NCBI RefSeq assembly: GCF_900155545.1
Contig: NZ_LT732526.1
Location: forward strand, 2,202,214 to 2,266,213
DNA length: 64,000 nt
Direction: 5' to 3'
From: Clostridium sp. Marseille-P2415
Lineage (GTDB): Bacteria > Bacillota > Clostridia > Lachnospirales > Lachnospiraceae
Both the position numbers and the translations under genes were made by a program. Positions 8,338 through 16,765 of the stretch are shown here, piece by piece; the first letter of the stretch is position 1, and each line of letters opens with the position of its first letter. The notes beneath the pieces were generated by a model. It was not told the origin of the DNA. It searched no databases and worked only from the letters and a program-made list of their open reading frames with translations.

Positions 8338-9205
8338 TTCTCTCCCTCCAGATCTTGTTTCCAACCTATCAGTTCCCGTACTGGCAACCTCAGATGACAG
8401 CGTTAACTCTTATTGAGTCCGCAAGGGGACGACAGCCAATCTACAACAAACCAATAGGTGGAAGAACAAGTTATTTCTTTTATTGGTTGTTGATGTTAAC
8501 TCTGTATCAAATGGATTGCAAGTCATTTCTGGTTTTATTTTCAGGAGAAGAAACAACAGAAAAAAGAATGAAAAAGGGAATTAAAGAAAGAGTATTTCTC
8601 CCCCTGTAACCCCCGGCAGCTCCAGTTTACCATAGAATCAATTTCCTGTAAATCCCATGGTTCACCATGAACCATGGGGGTAGTCAGTTATCTTTCACTT
8701 CTGGCAATGTAGAATCGGTATCCAATTCCCGGTTAGCCTTGTGTCGCAAAATATAGCCCCTGTGTGGCCTTTAAAACTGATGGTGGAACATGTATGCCAT
8801 TCAAGCAATTAAAAAGCCTTGTAGGGCAAATAAAAAAGGATGACTTTCTTACTTTGTACCTGATAAATGTTTGGATTGCTGTTGCCTCCTGTTCGTCATC
8901 CTGTTGTTTTTTCAGAAAAATGTCGCATATAGGCCGGATTCTCATATTCTCAAAGTCGCACAATCGCAACCATTTTTAAAATTTAACACCAGATGATTTT
9001 CACTCTATTTTCCTACTAAAACAGAGGTGAACCATGGTAATTAAAATGATGCAGGTTAAAGAGCCGGGGTCAAAAACTTCCCCGACTCGGCTAACATCAA
9101 CCCGCAATGCGGGCTGAGAGGATTTTTTCACCGGGGTCGGATATTGGGCATTGGGGTCGTAGCCGGGGTCGTACTTGCAGGGAACGCCCATTCATGCAAA
9201 AGATT
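8252..9205. repeat. Long direct repeat, copy B: IS110 5' region plus structured non-coding unit
   Basis: Aligns along its whole length with 11518-12472 at a nearly constant offset of about 3267 bases, with perhaps 15 percent differences judged by eye. It contains the transposase N-terminus, the IS110 leader, an inverted repeat around CCCATGGTTCA (8656-8680, perfect 11-bp arms, 3-base loop), and the structured unit 8755-9127. That unit ends in hairpins GGGG/CCCC with AGCCG/CGGCT (9062-9092) and CCCGC/GCGGG (9101-9113), then a T-run (9122-9127). No protein gene is supported; 9206-9380 shows nothing. Confidence 0.75.
8352..8540 (-). ncRNA. Candidate IS110 bridge RNA region, remnant copy
   Basis: Non-coding leader upstream of the remnant transposase start. 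It corresponds to 11604-11800 of the complete element and is conserved beyond what a decaying leader needs. A hairpin ACTC/GAGT (8406-8418) has loop TTATT, against TTCAA in the other copy. IS110 group elements are known to encode a bridge RNA in the sequence before the recombinase gene; assignment here rests on position and conservation only. Confidence 0.35.
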
Positions 9206-9380
9206 TACAGAGTCAATAACGACCCCATAAAAACCATACTTATTTATGGCTTGAATCAAAATGATGAGATTTTAAATAGCCTATAGTACAAAAGCACAGT
9301 AGTTCAGGAATATCTAAAACTACTGTGCACATTTAAATTACAAACAATTAACTCTAGTTTCAGCCTCATAATTCTAAGTC

Positions 9381-9950
9381 TTATTTAATATTAAAGACTT
9401 GTGGTAAAACTCTTAGCGTAATCAAATTGCTTTTAACAACCAAATATTGAGATTCTATATCAGTACAAACAAAATTGCCAGCTAACAATTTTTCGTCATA
9501 TTTTTTGATATCATCCGGATGCATTACATGACATAAATCTTCATTTATTATGGTCAATAGACCGTTTTTATTAAGATATATTTGGCTTAACTGGTCTGGT
9601 AAGTATTCAGAGCAAAGTTTGACACCAAAACTCAATTCATCTAAAACCTTATTTTCCAACATTTCAGCTGAATCGTAGAAAAAGTAAACCATTTCCGGCT
9701 TCCCGGTTTCCTGTGCTTTTTTAGATTCTAATGTCATAGCCTCAAATGATACATATTGATAGGGTGCAAAAATTGGTTTTGATACCACAATCTGAGCCAA
9801 ACAATAATCAAATGTTAAATCAATTAATAGTACTTCATCTTCATTTTTGGTTATTTCAATTAAATCATCTCTAGCTAGTTCCTTTGATATATCATTTTGA
9901 CTCCATTCCAATACAGTTTTTTTAATTTGTTCATAAGTATAGTTGCTCAT
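9381..9950 (-). CDS. Likely immunity protein for the adjacent TreTu-type toxin fragment
   Basis: 189 residues, soluble, acidic, not recognised as a named family. It begins MSNYTYEQIK and is followed by a mixed alpha/beta composition with no signal or membrane segment. It starts only 4 bases after the stop of the toxin C-terminal fragment at 9954, the standard place for a cognate immunity gene. The local base composition is more AT-rich than the metabolic genes further right, as is usual for exchanged toxin/immunity cassettes. The immunity role is inferred from position. Confidence 0.6.
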   Translation of the reverse strand: MSNYTYEQIKKTVLEWSQNDISKELARDDLIEITKNEDEVLLIDLTFDYCLAQIVVSKPIFAPYQYVSFEAMTLESKKAQETGKPEMVYFFYDSAEMLENKVLDELSFGVKLCSEYLPDQLSQIYLNKNGLLTIINEDLCHVMHPDDIKKYDEKLLAGNFVCTDIESQYLVVKSNLITLRVLPQVFNIK

Positions 9951-9953
9951 ATT

Positions 9954-10310
9954 TTATTTACTCCCTTTAATCTCTATATTTGTGACTTGGGGCATTTCTG
10001 TTATTCGTGGCAAACCTTTTTTAGCATTTAGTCTATCTAATAAAGAGCCTGGACCATTAATAATTCCCCACCCATCTGTTCCACCGGGAGATATCGTATT
10101 GCTAGATACATCAAATTCAACATATAGCGATCCTTTTGGCGCTTGTTTTCCAAATGCCTCTATATCCGCAGGATTTGCAACATGAACTTTATTATCTCCC
10201 GACATCTGTATACGACCAGTTTCAACCATTTTATCATATTCCGCTTGTGACATCCACCTTCCAACTCTTGTGTCACCCGCCCCCTCAGGTGGAGTACTGA
10301 GGTATGCGAC
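9954..10310 (-). pseudogene. C-terminal toxin domain fragment, TreTu-like (ADP-ribosyltransferase-type)
   Basis: The frame reads STPPEGAGDTRVGRWMSQAEYDKM and continues about 95 residues through SPGGTDGWGIINGP and ends in ITEMPQVTNIEIKG. The pre-domain STPPEGAG and the RWMS..EY start resemble the C-terminal domains of polymorphic toxins I know as TreTu family. Only the last ~115 residues remain: upstream the frame runs into the 3' end of the IS110 element (terminator-like hairpin AGCAC/GTGCT at 10336-10354), so the N-terminal trafficking part is missing. The ATG at 10253 is internal to the domain. It could be a broken toxin or a silent cassette for recombination with the intact toxin upstream. 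Confidence 0.7.
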
Positions 10311-10376
10311 GAACGGTAAATATTCATATTGGATTAAAAAAATTATAGCACGTCTTTGTGCTTTTAAATAGAAAAA

Positions 10377-11603
10377 TTACTGTTCTTCTTCTCGAATCGG
10401 TTCCCGATATTCTGTCTTATTTTTCATCATTCCGTAAACTATGTTTACCAAACGACGCATAATGCAGACCAGTGCCTGAGACTCTGTCTTCCCTTCGCCG
10501 ATTTTTCGCATGTAATAGTCATAAAATAACGGATGATTGGGTATTCCGTTCTTTGGTTTGGAAACCATTGTTACCGCCAGGAAATAAAACAGTCCATGCA
10601 ACTGGCGGTTTCCCTGCCTGGAACTTTGTTCCTTACCTTTCCCGGCGGAACTGAACTTTACAGGAGCAACTCCTGCAAATCTTGCCAGCTTATCTGCACT
10701 GGGAAATCTTCGGATATCTCCGATTTCTGCAATCAGTTTACTGGCTATGGAAGTTCCAATTCCCGGCATACTGGTCAGTTTATAATCAAAACTAAGTAGG
10801 ATTTTTTCGATTTCTTGATCAAGCCCTGCTAATTCTTCTTTCTGATGTTCCAAGTCACGTACCAGACTTGTTGTAATAAAATCTCTGGATTCCTGATATT
10901 CACGAAAGGTATTTCCATCGTGCTGGATACAGTCCAGAATCATTACCGCTTTATCTTTTCTGATAATTGGAGATATCTCTTTGAATTCAATTGTTAGTTC
11001 TTCTGCCGTCTTTTCCTGTAAATGGACAGGGGATGGGTAGATTTTCCAAAAGTACATGGCACATTTCCCATCTATCTCACTAAAAAATTTACTGTAACTG
11101 GGATATGCCATGGATATCTGCTCATGGAGTCCGTTCTTAAATCGAATTCCGTCTTTGACCAGTAAATCTCTCCGATTTACTAATTGAACCAGTGTCCATT
11201 CGTTATCTTTGGGCTTTGCATCTGGCAAAGTGTGCAGTTGGTTAATCAGAACCGTTGCCACACAATACGCATCATACTCATCGTTTTTACGGAGCATGGG
11301 TGCGCTTTTTCTCTGGTCATAAGCCAGAGCAGGATTGATATCTTTCACGATGTAACCATTTTCAATCAGCCAGACAGCTAAGCTTCTGCCATAGCCGTAT
11401 GCATTCTCCAATCCGTAAATAGGTTCAAGACCAAGATGATTGGATTTTCTATTTACCTTTTCTGCCAGTTTTTTAAAATCACTGGGCTTGTTTTCTATCA
11501 CTACTACCTCTAACTTCTCATTCCAGCAATTTACCATCACTGCGGTATGTGTTTCCTTATGCAGGTCAATCCCTACATAAAGCAGATTTTCTCTTTTTTG
11601 CAA
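10377..11603 (-). mobile_element. IS110 family transposase (complete)
   Basis: 408 residues from a TTG start at 11603, chosen because GGAGGGAGA lies 7 bases before it; a longer ATG-initiated frame to 11792 would run through the non-coding leader. N-terminal RuvC-like DEDD site: Asp13 in GIDLHK, Glu66 in YGLENAYG, Asp108 and Asp111 in KNDEYDAY. The C-terminal Tnp_20 domain starts near SMPGIGTSIASKL and carries the Ser-rich stretch KFSSAGKGKEQSSRQGNR with the nucleophilic serine region. This family performs RNA-guided recombination. It interrupts a toxin gene: the toxin C-terminus lies directly downstream, and a complete toxin and immunity pair lies upstream. Confidence 0.92.
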
Positions 11604-12472
11604 TTCTCTCCCTCCAGATCTTGTTTCCAACCGATCAGTTCCTGTACCGGCAACCTCAGATGACAGCGTTAACTCTTCAAGAGTCCGCAAGGGGGCGACA
11701 GCCAATCTACAACAAACCAATGGGCGGAAGGACAAGTTATTTCTTTTATTGGTTGTTGATGTTAACTCTGTATCAAATAGATTGCAAGTCATTTCTGAAT
11801 TTATTATCGGGAGACGGAACGACAGAAAAAAGAACAGAAAAGGGAGCTACAGAAAAGGTATTTTTACCCCCTGTAACCCCCGGCAGCCCCATTTTACCAT
11901 AGAACCAATTTTCTGTAAATCCCATAGTTCACCATGAACCATGGGGGTAGGCAGTTATCTTTTAGCCAATGGCAGTTAAGAATTGATGTCCCGTTCTCAT
12001 TTAGCTCTGTGTCGCAAGATATTACCCCTGTGTGACCTTTAAAACCGATGGTAGAACATGTATGCCATTCAAGCGATAAAAAGCCTTGTTGGGCAAATTT
12101 GAAAAACATAGGTCTTTCCCATTGCACCTGATAACTGTTTGGATTGCTATTGCCTCCTGTTCGTCTTCCGGTTGCTTTTTCAGAAAAATGTCGCATATAG
12201 ACCAGTTTTTCATATCCCTCAAGTCGCACAATCGCAACCATTTATAAATTCCTGAACTGGAAAATTCTCGCCTTATTTTGTTCCAAAAATAGGGATGAAC
12301 CATGGGGTCAAAAATGATGCAGGTTAAAGAGCCAAGGGCAAAAACTCCCCCGGCTCTGATAACATCAGCCCGCAATGCGGGCTGAGAGTTTTTTTCATTA
12401 GGGCAACTTCCTAGCATTAGTGTCTTAACCGGGGTCGCACTTACTGAGAACTCCCATACATAAGAATTTAGG
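11518..12472. repeat. Long direct repeat, copy C: IS110 5' region plus structured non-coding unit
   Basis: Partner of 8252-9205. It holds the transposase start, the leader, the inverted repeat around CCCATAGTTCA/TGAACCATGGG (11922-11946), and the structured unit from about 12023. The tail hairpins are AGAGCC/GGCTCT with GGG/CCC inside (12328-12357) and CAGCCCGC/GCGGGCTG around an AAT loop (12366-12384), followed by TTTTTTT (12389-12395). That gives a typical terminator on the plus strand. Open frames crossing it are shadows. 12473-12554 shows no feature. Confidence 0.75.
11604..11800 (-). ncRNA. Candidate IS110 bridge RNA
   Basis: The ~200 bases before the transposase start have no credible protein gene on the coding strand but are well conserved with 8352-8540. 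They contain short inverted repeats, including ACTC/GAGT (11672-11684) with loop TTCAA. IS110 recombinases use a bridge RNA from the non-coding end next to the gene, with target- and donor-binding loops. The boundaries and loops cannot be fixed without the element's exact ends. Confidence 0.4.
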
Positions 12473-12554
12473 GATCAAACCTCTATCAAACTGTAATAGA
12501 TCGCCCTCGGTCACAATATTTATTAACATATATTCTTTTAACTTAATATCAATT

Positions 12555-13064
12555 TCAACTCTTCTTTATTTCTTTTAATTTCTCATTTATAAAGGAATCT
12601 AAATTAGCTAACAATCTATTTTCATTTTCTTCCTTTGTATGTTCTACAGGTATATAATTATCTGTAATAGGCATATAAGAAATAAAATTTTCCATGTCGC
12701 TTGGATAATCAAAATCTGCATAAATCATTTCTATCTTTTGCATTAAGTTTTCAAAAACATTTTCATTTTTCCTTAAATAGATAAGAATTGCTACACAAAT
12801 TTTATTTCTGACAATCTCTAGTGACATTTTTTCATTCATATTAATATTGGGCAACTTTTCTATTTTAGTTAATATTTCATATTTATTGTCCAGCCTCCAT
12901 GATAATTCAAGTTCTTCTTGAGAAACTTCTTTACCCTCCTCTAGTTTTCTAATCACAAACTGATTAGCTATTTCATTTTTTAAATAATTATTCTTTATAC
13001 CATAATAGATAGTATACCAGTCTAATAAAATATTAGCATCCTCAAATATCTCTATATTATACAA
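12555..13064 (-). CDS. Likely immunity protein of the upstream toxin
   Basis: 169 residues, starts MYNIEIFEDANILLDWYTIY. Soluble, rich in Asn, Lys, Glu and Ile, AT-rich codon use unlike the genes upstream of the toxin. It somewhat resembles the DUF2247 type of immunity protein (an N-terminal LDWYTIYYGIK stretch), but I am not certain of that. It begins 11 bases after the toxin stop at 13075, the position expected of a cognate immunity gene. It lies between the toxin and the IS110-containing repeat, so the IS insertion did not damage this pair. Confidence 0.6.
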   Translation of the reverse strand: MYNIEIFEDANILLDWYTIYYGIKNNYLKNEIANQFVIRKLEEGKEVSQEELELSWRLDNKYEILTKIEKLPNINMNEKMSLEIVRNKICVAILIYLRKNENVFENLMQKIEMIYADFDYPSDMENFISYMPITDNYIPVEHTKEENENRLLANLDSFINEKLKEIKKS

Positions 13065-13074
13065 TTCTTACCTC

Positions 13075-14703
13075 CTATGGTCTAGCATTAGGCTTTCCAG
13101 TTATTCGTACACCTTCTATGAACCTGCGGTGTGTTACTCCTTTTACAGGATCTGGATCTACAATCCATTCAAATATTCCATTTTTTCCATTTAGAGATCC
13201 TTCAATTTGATAAAGAGAACGTTCTACACCGTCTCCACCAACTAGCGGAAATTCTGTTGCTTGACCTGCATAATTATCTATAATATCATTAAACGCATGT
13301 AGTGAATCTTCCTTTAAAGCACTACCACTTCTAATATTATCAAGTACAGGATTATTAATTTCAATAGTATTTGAACCACCCTTAGCAACTTGCCCCGCCC
13401 CCTCAGAGAATAAACCTTTTTCAGCCCCAGAGCCACTCATTGCCGCCTTCCCAGCATCATCAATATTATCAATCACCACTTCATTATTATTAATAGACAC
13501 CCCGGTTTTACTTGTTACTCCCTCAGACATTGTTGTATCTTTCGCCACTTTGGAGACTTCGGCAGACTTACTTAACTCCATAATTGCTATGTATGAGGCT
13601 ATTTCATACAGCAGCGCTCCCTTAAATTCAGCTCGATCTTCGGGGCTTCCATGGATTATCTTGTCATTCACATAACCAGTTACACCATTATACATAGCTG
13701 ACAGACTTTTCACCGGCTCTTTCAAAATATTTATAAAGCCTTCAGCTGTTCCAAACGGATCATACCGCATACTGATTATACCATCTACATCTTTCGCCGC
13801 TCCGTCGATTATAAATCCACGATGCAAGGCGCCCCACTTGGACGCCTCGTTTTCATTCTCCTTGTGATTAGTGAGCTTCATTAAAGCACTTATAGGGATC
13901 AATGCCGGCTTATTTAAGCTTATCATATTAACGCCCACAGTATCCATAAATTTAAGTACTTGATTCAAAGTTCCATCCACGGGCGTCAGGTTTCCGTTCT
14001 CCTTGTAATGACTGGACATTGTGAAGGCCCCTACGTAGTCTGAAACAAGCGGTATATTTAAGTCATAAATTTCATTCCCTACCTGATCCATATTCAATTT
14101 TAATAATTCCTTGTCTTTTCTATATTTATTAGCCCTCAATGCAAGAATTGGATATTCCTCCACCACCGCTTTCCTCAATTGCAAAAGATAATACAATCCG
14201 TTAAAAACCGGTTCACTTGTACATGTATAATAACGCAATGCTCCGTTTTGCGTTTTCCCCCGCTCCACCTCCTCATGATATCTTTGGGTTTCCAACAAAT
14301 ACTTTTCCCGAATCCTTTGATTCTTTTCACTTAGCTCCGTCTTATTTTCCGGTGAACCCGGAAAAATGACTGTTTTTGCTCCACTGCTTACAAGCTTTGT
14401 AAATTCTGCCAACTGAGTTTTTGAATCCTGAATTTCTCTGACTGTCTCTTTCTTTGCTGCCTCTACCACCTTCGGAACCGCTGCCACTGTCTTTAACGCG
14501 AAATTACCGGCTTTCTTGACATAAGAGGGAACTGCTGCCGCTGCTTTTCCAAGCAGTTTCTGCGCCGGGCTTTCTGTCAGCTTTCCCACCGCCCGTCTGG
14601 TAAGTTCTATTGTCTTATTTCCGATTTCTTTTCCAACCGTTTCTGCTGCCTTTACCACTTTCGGCAACGCTGCCGCTGCCTTTTTCTTCAGTTTTTCCAG
14701 CAT
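13075..14703 (-). CDS. Polymorphic toxin-like protein with variable C-terminal domain
   Basis: 542 residues. Residues 1-115 are Ala/Lys/Val-rich amphipathic helix with repeated AAAA.P.VVK..E units and no signal peptide, a plausible trafficking or chaperone-binding region. The middle (about 120-400) is not recognised. The last ~75 residues (from LHAFNDIIDNYAG through LYQIEGSLNGK and FEWIVDP to GVTHRRFIEG) form a compact module that I know from the C-termini of many Firmicutes polymorphic toxins, with conserved His and Asp suggesting an enzyme, probably a nuclease. The activity is not established. Followed at 11 bases by its likely immunity gene; last effector of the PAAR/VgrG operon. Confidence 0.7.
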   Translation of the reverse strand: MLEKLKKKAAAALPKVVKAAETVGKEIGNKTIELTRRAVGKLTESPAQKLLGKAAAAVPSYVKKAGNFALKTVAAVPKVVEAAKKETVREIQDSKTQLAEFTKLVSSGAKTVIFPGSPENKTELSEKNQRIREKYLLETQRYHEEVERGKTQNGALRYYTCTSEPVFNGLYYLLQLRKAVVEEYPILALRANKYRKDKELLKLNMDQVGNEIYDLNIPLVSDYVGAFTMSSHYKENGNLTPVDGTLNQVLKFMDTVGVNMISLNKPALIPISALMKLTNHKENENEASKWGALHRGFIIDGAAKDVDGIISMRYDPFGTAEGFINILKEPVKSLSAMYNGVTGYVNDKIIHGSPEDRAEFKGALLYEIASYIAIMELSKSAEVSKVAKDTTMSEGVTSKTGVSINNNEVVIDNIDDAGKAAMSGSGAEKGLFSEGAGQVAKGGSNTIEINNPVLDNIRSGSALKEDSLHAFNDIIDNYAGQATEFPLVGGDGVERSLYQIEGSLNGKNGIFEWIVDPDPVKGVTHRRFIEGVRITGKPNARP

Positions 14704-14721
14704 GCCTCCACCACCTCCATT

Positions 14722-15840
14722 CTACACCGTCATATGAATCTGTTCAAGCTGTTCTCTGCCAAGTTTCGCTTCCTCTGCCTGTTTTCGTGTAAACCGGCTT
14801 CCATACAAAGCCGCTTCCGTAAAATCACTTCCAACCAGTCTGGCTCCACGAAAATCTGCACCGTCGTATACTCCCCTTTTAAAACACGCCCCTTGTAAAT
14901 TACTGTTTCGGAAGCTGCTTCCCGTATAACCTTCGTTTCTCCACGTATCCGCAGGCCCCTTCCCCTGATAAGTCAATCCATAGGAAAGGTCTGCCCCCTC
15001 TAAGTCCGCTCCCGTAAAGTCTGCGTTATGGAACAGGCTTCCTGCCAGATTCACTTCCTTCATATGGCAGTTTCGGAAACTGGCTCCTATGAGAAGGCTT
15101 AAACTGAAATTTGTTTTTTCCAGTGCAGCTCCTCTGAAATCCGTATAACGGAAATCATGATTTTGCAGCATAAGACTGCTTAAATCCAATCCCTTAAAAT
15201 CTTCAAAACAATAGGCTTCCTTCTCATTCTTAGCCAGCCATTTTTTCACTTCCTCTATATCCTTCACCGGCTGCTCCTGATATACCAGATCACCCGGTTC
15301 CAGATATTCTCCCAGCCTTATCTGAAAATCCTCTTCCTTCTTCATGGTCCGGTAAGATTCCGTTTCCGTTGCTTCCGATACAGAATAGAGAATCATTTCC
15401 TTTAAATACCGGTAAAAGACCGTAACCATTTCCTGCATCACCCTATCCACTTCCGGCATCTTTACATGTCCAACGTACCGCTTTGCTCTCTGTGACAGAT
15501 TGTTCCAAAGCTTTCCATAAAGACAAAATAATTTTCCGGTTTCCAATTCCCCGGCTCTGATACCCTTGTGAAAGTACCAGTTCCGGTCATAAACTATCAC
15601 AGGGCAGCGGTAAATACCGCGAACCAGATCGGTTCGGAGAAGATGGTACATAAAATAACCCGGTTTCATTTCATCCCCGTTCTTTTTCATTTTTTCACAC
15701 ATGCTGGAAAATTCCCGGACAAACCGCATTCGGAACTCATCCTTTGTATCCTGAAAAATCCCTTCCGCCTCCTCCAGGATTTCTTTTACGCATGGTTTTA
15801 TATCCTTATCCTGAAAAAGCAGAAACTCTTTCTTCCCCAT
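14722..15840 (-). CDS. Pentapeptide repeat protein of the injection-like operon
   Basis: 372 residues. The N-terminal ~210 residues are a non-repeating, mostly helical domain. Residues about 218-345 are pentapeptide repeats, A(D/N)(L/F)xx units such as ADFTGADLEGADL and SFRNSNLQGACF, which form a right-handed beta-helix. Start at 15840 with GGGAGG 5 bases upstream. It sits 18 bases before the toxin gene and after the zinc ribbon gene, so it is cotranscribed. Comparable pentapeptide proteins occur next to VgrG/DUF4280 genes in other Firmicutes; whether it is an adaptor, structural spike part or effector is unknown. Confidence 0.8.
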   Translation of the reverse strand: MGKKEFLLFQDKDIKPCVKEILEEAEGIFQDTKDEFRMRFVREFSSMCEKMKKNGDEMKPGYFMYHLLRTDLVRGIYRCPVIVYDRNWYFHKGIRAGELETGKLFCLYGKLWNNLSQRAKRYVGHVKMPEVDRVMQEMVTVFYRYLKEMILYSVSEATETESYRTMKKEEDFQIRLGEYLEPGDLVYQEQPVKDIEEVKKWLAKNEKEAYCFEDFKGLDLSSLMLQNHDFRYTDFRGAALEKTNFSLSLLIGASFRNCHMKEVNLAGSLFHNADFTGADLEGADLSYGLTYQGKGPADTWRNEGYTGSSFRNSNLQGACFKRGVYDGADFRGARLVGSDFTEAALYGSRFTRKQAEEAKLGREQLEQIHMTV

Positions 15841-15852
15841 TGCCGCCTCCCG

Positions 15853-16116
15853 TCATGTCCCCGGTACTTTGTCTTCTCTGAACAGTTTATTTATTACCTG
15901 AAACTTTTCTTTTGGTATCTCTATGTAACTGCCGCAATTGGAACATACAACACGATAGGTCACACGGCAGGGGATTACCGGTATGAAGCATAAGGTCAGC
16001 CAGGTGGTATTTTTACTTAGCTGCCATTCAGAAATTGTATTGCAATGTTCGCACCGTTTCTGCAATACTCCTCCCTTTTTATTTTTTGAAACTTCTCCAT
16101 ATCTCCAAATGATCAT
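15853..16116 (-). CDS. Small zinc ribbon protein
   Basis: 87 residues with two Cys pairs, Cys22-x2-Cys25 and Cys58-x2-Cys61, forming one zinc ribbon, and a hydrophobic stretch between them (WLTLCFIPVIPC, 39-50) that may be buried or membrane-associated. AGGAG stands 9 bases before the start. Cotranscribed in the injection-like operon, 12 bases before the pentapeptide gene. Function not recognised. Confidence 0.7.
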   Translation of the reverse strand: MIIWRYGEVSKNKKGGVLQKRCEHCNTISEWQLSKNTTWLTLCFIPVIPCRVTYRVVCSNCGSYIEIPKEKFQVINKLFREDKVPGT

Positions 16117-16142
16117 TTTAATTGCTCCTGTTTCTCATAGAA

Positions 16143-16757
16143 TCAGACTTCCTGTTCCTTCAAGGTACCCAAAAGCTGGACCAGAATCTGCTGCCACTGT
16201 TTCTTCTCGTGCCTGCTGTAGTCAAAAGTACCCATTAATAAACCTTCACGCATGCACCGGAAAAACATGGTATGACAGCAGGTTTCATCGATCAGGGGAA
16301 TATCCAAAGAGAACCGGCTGACCGCTTCCTCCCCTTCCCCATCGGTTTCCTTTCCCTCAATGTCAGCAGCCGGATAAAGACGTTTCATCTCTCCTGCCAT
16401 GATATCCCGAATCTTATCCACATCCTCCGGCAGAACCTCCCCCTCTTCCAAATGAAAGGTTATGGCCACATCTCCTGTTTCATTGCTGTAGATCCATTCA
16501 GGCCGGTCCGGATCAGGGTATTTGGCCATGATCAGGCCCTCATCCATCTCTTTAAAACACTTAGGGAGAAGCATGGTCAAACGCCCACCAAGAAGAGCTT
16601 TTTCCTCCAACTCCAGCTTTTCATATTTCACCACCACATATCCCCGGTTTACGTCATTTTCTATATGAAACCAGTCCTCTTTCCGGACCGTCTTCTCCTC
16701 GTTCCTTATTTTTTTCATGATCTCTTCTGCATAAATTTCACCCATTGTTTTCTCCAT
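16143..16757 (-). CDS. Possible effector chaperone, DcrB/DUF1795-like
   Basis: 204 residues; alternative start at 16745 (MGEIYAEEIM) has GGAG six bases upstream and may be the real one. The core from about residue 55 (LTMLLPKCF, then IMAKYPDPDRPEWIYSNETG, VAITFHLEEGE, and near the end FFRCMREGLLMGTF) looks like the DcrB/DUF1795 fold used by Eag chaperones of type VI secretion effectors. This is a motif-level resemblance only. It is placed directly after a VgrG-like gene and before the effector genes, which fits a loading chaperone. No signal peptide. Confidence 0.5.
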   Translation of the reverse strand: MEKTMGEIYAEEIMKKIRNEEKTVRKEDWFHIENDVNRGYVVVKYEKLELEEKALLGGRLTMLLPKCFKEMDEGLIMAKYPDPDRPEWIYSNETGDVAITFHLEEGEVLPEDVDKIRDIMAGEMKRLYPAADIEGKETDGEGEEAVSRFSLDIPLIDETCCHTMFFRCMREGLLMGTFDYSRHEKKQWQQILVQLLGTLKEQEV

Positions 16758-16765
16758 ACCTGTAA

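Noticed and set aside
8355..8609. Plus-strand open frame whose translation is conserved with 11549-11902
   Set aside because: It lies antisense to the IS110 start and leader in both copies. The conservation follows from the repeat at nucleotide level, and the frame has no ribosome binding site of its own.
12022..12417. Minus-strand open frames through the structured repeat (also 11894-12241 and 9000-9191)
   Set aside because: They cross the hairpins and differ between copies in ways that keep base pairing but not protein sequence.
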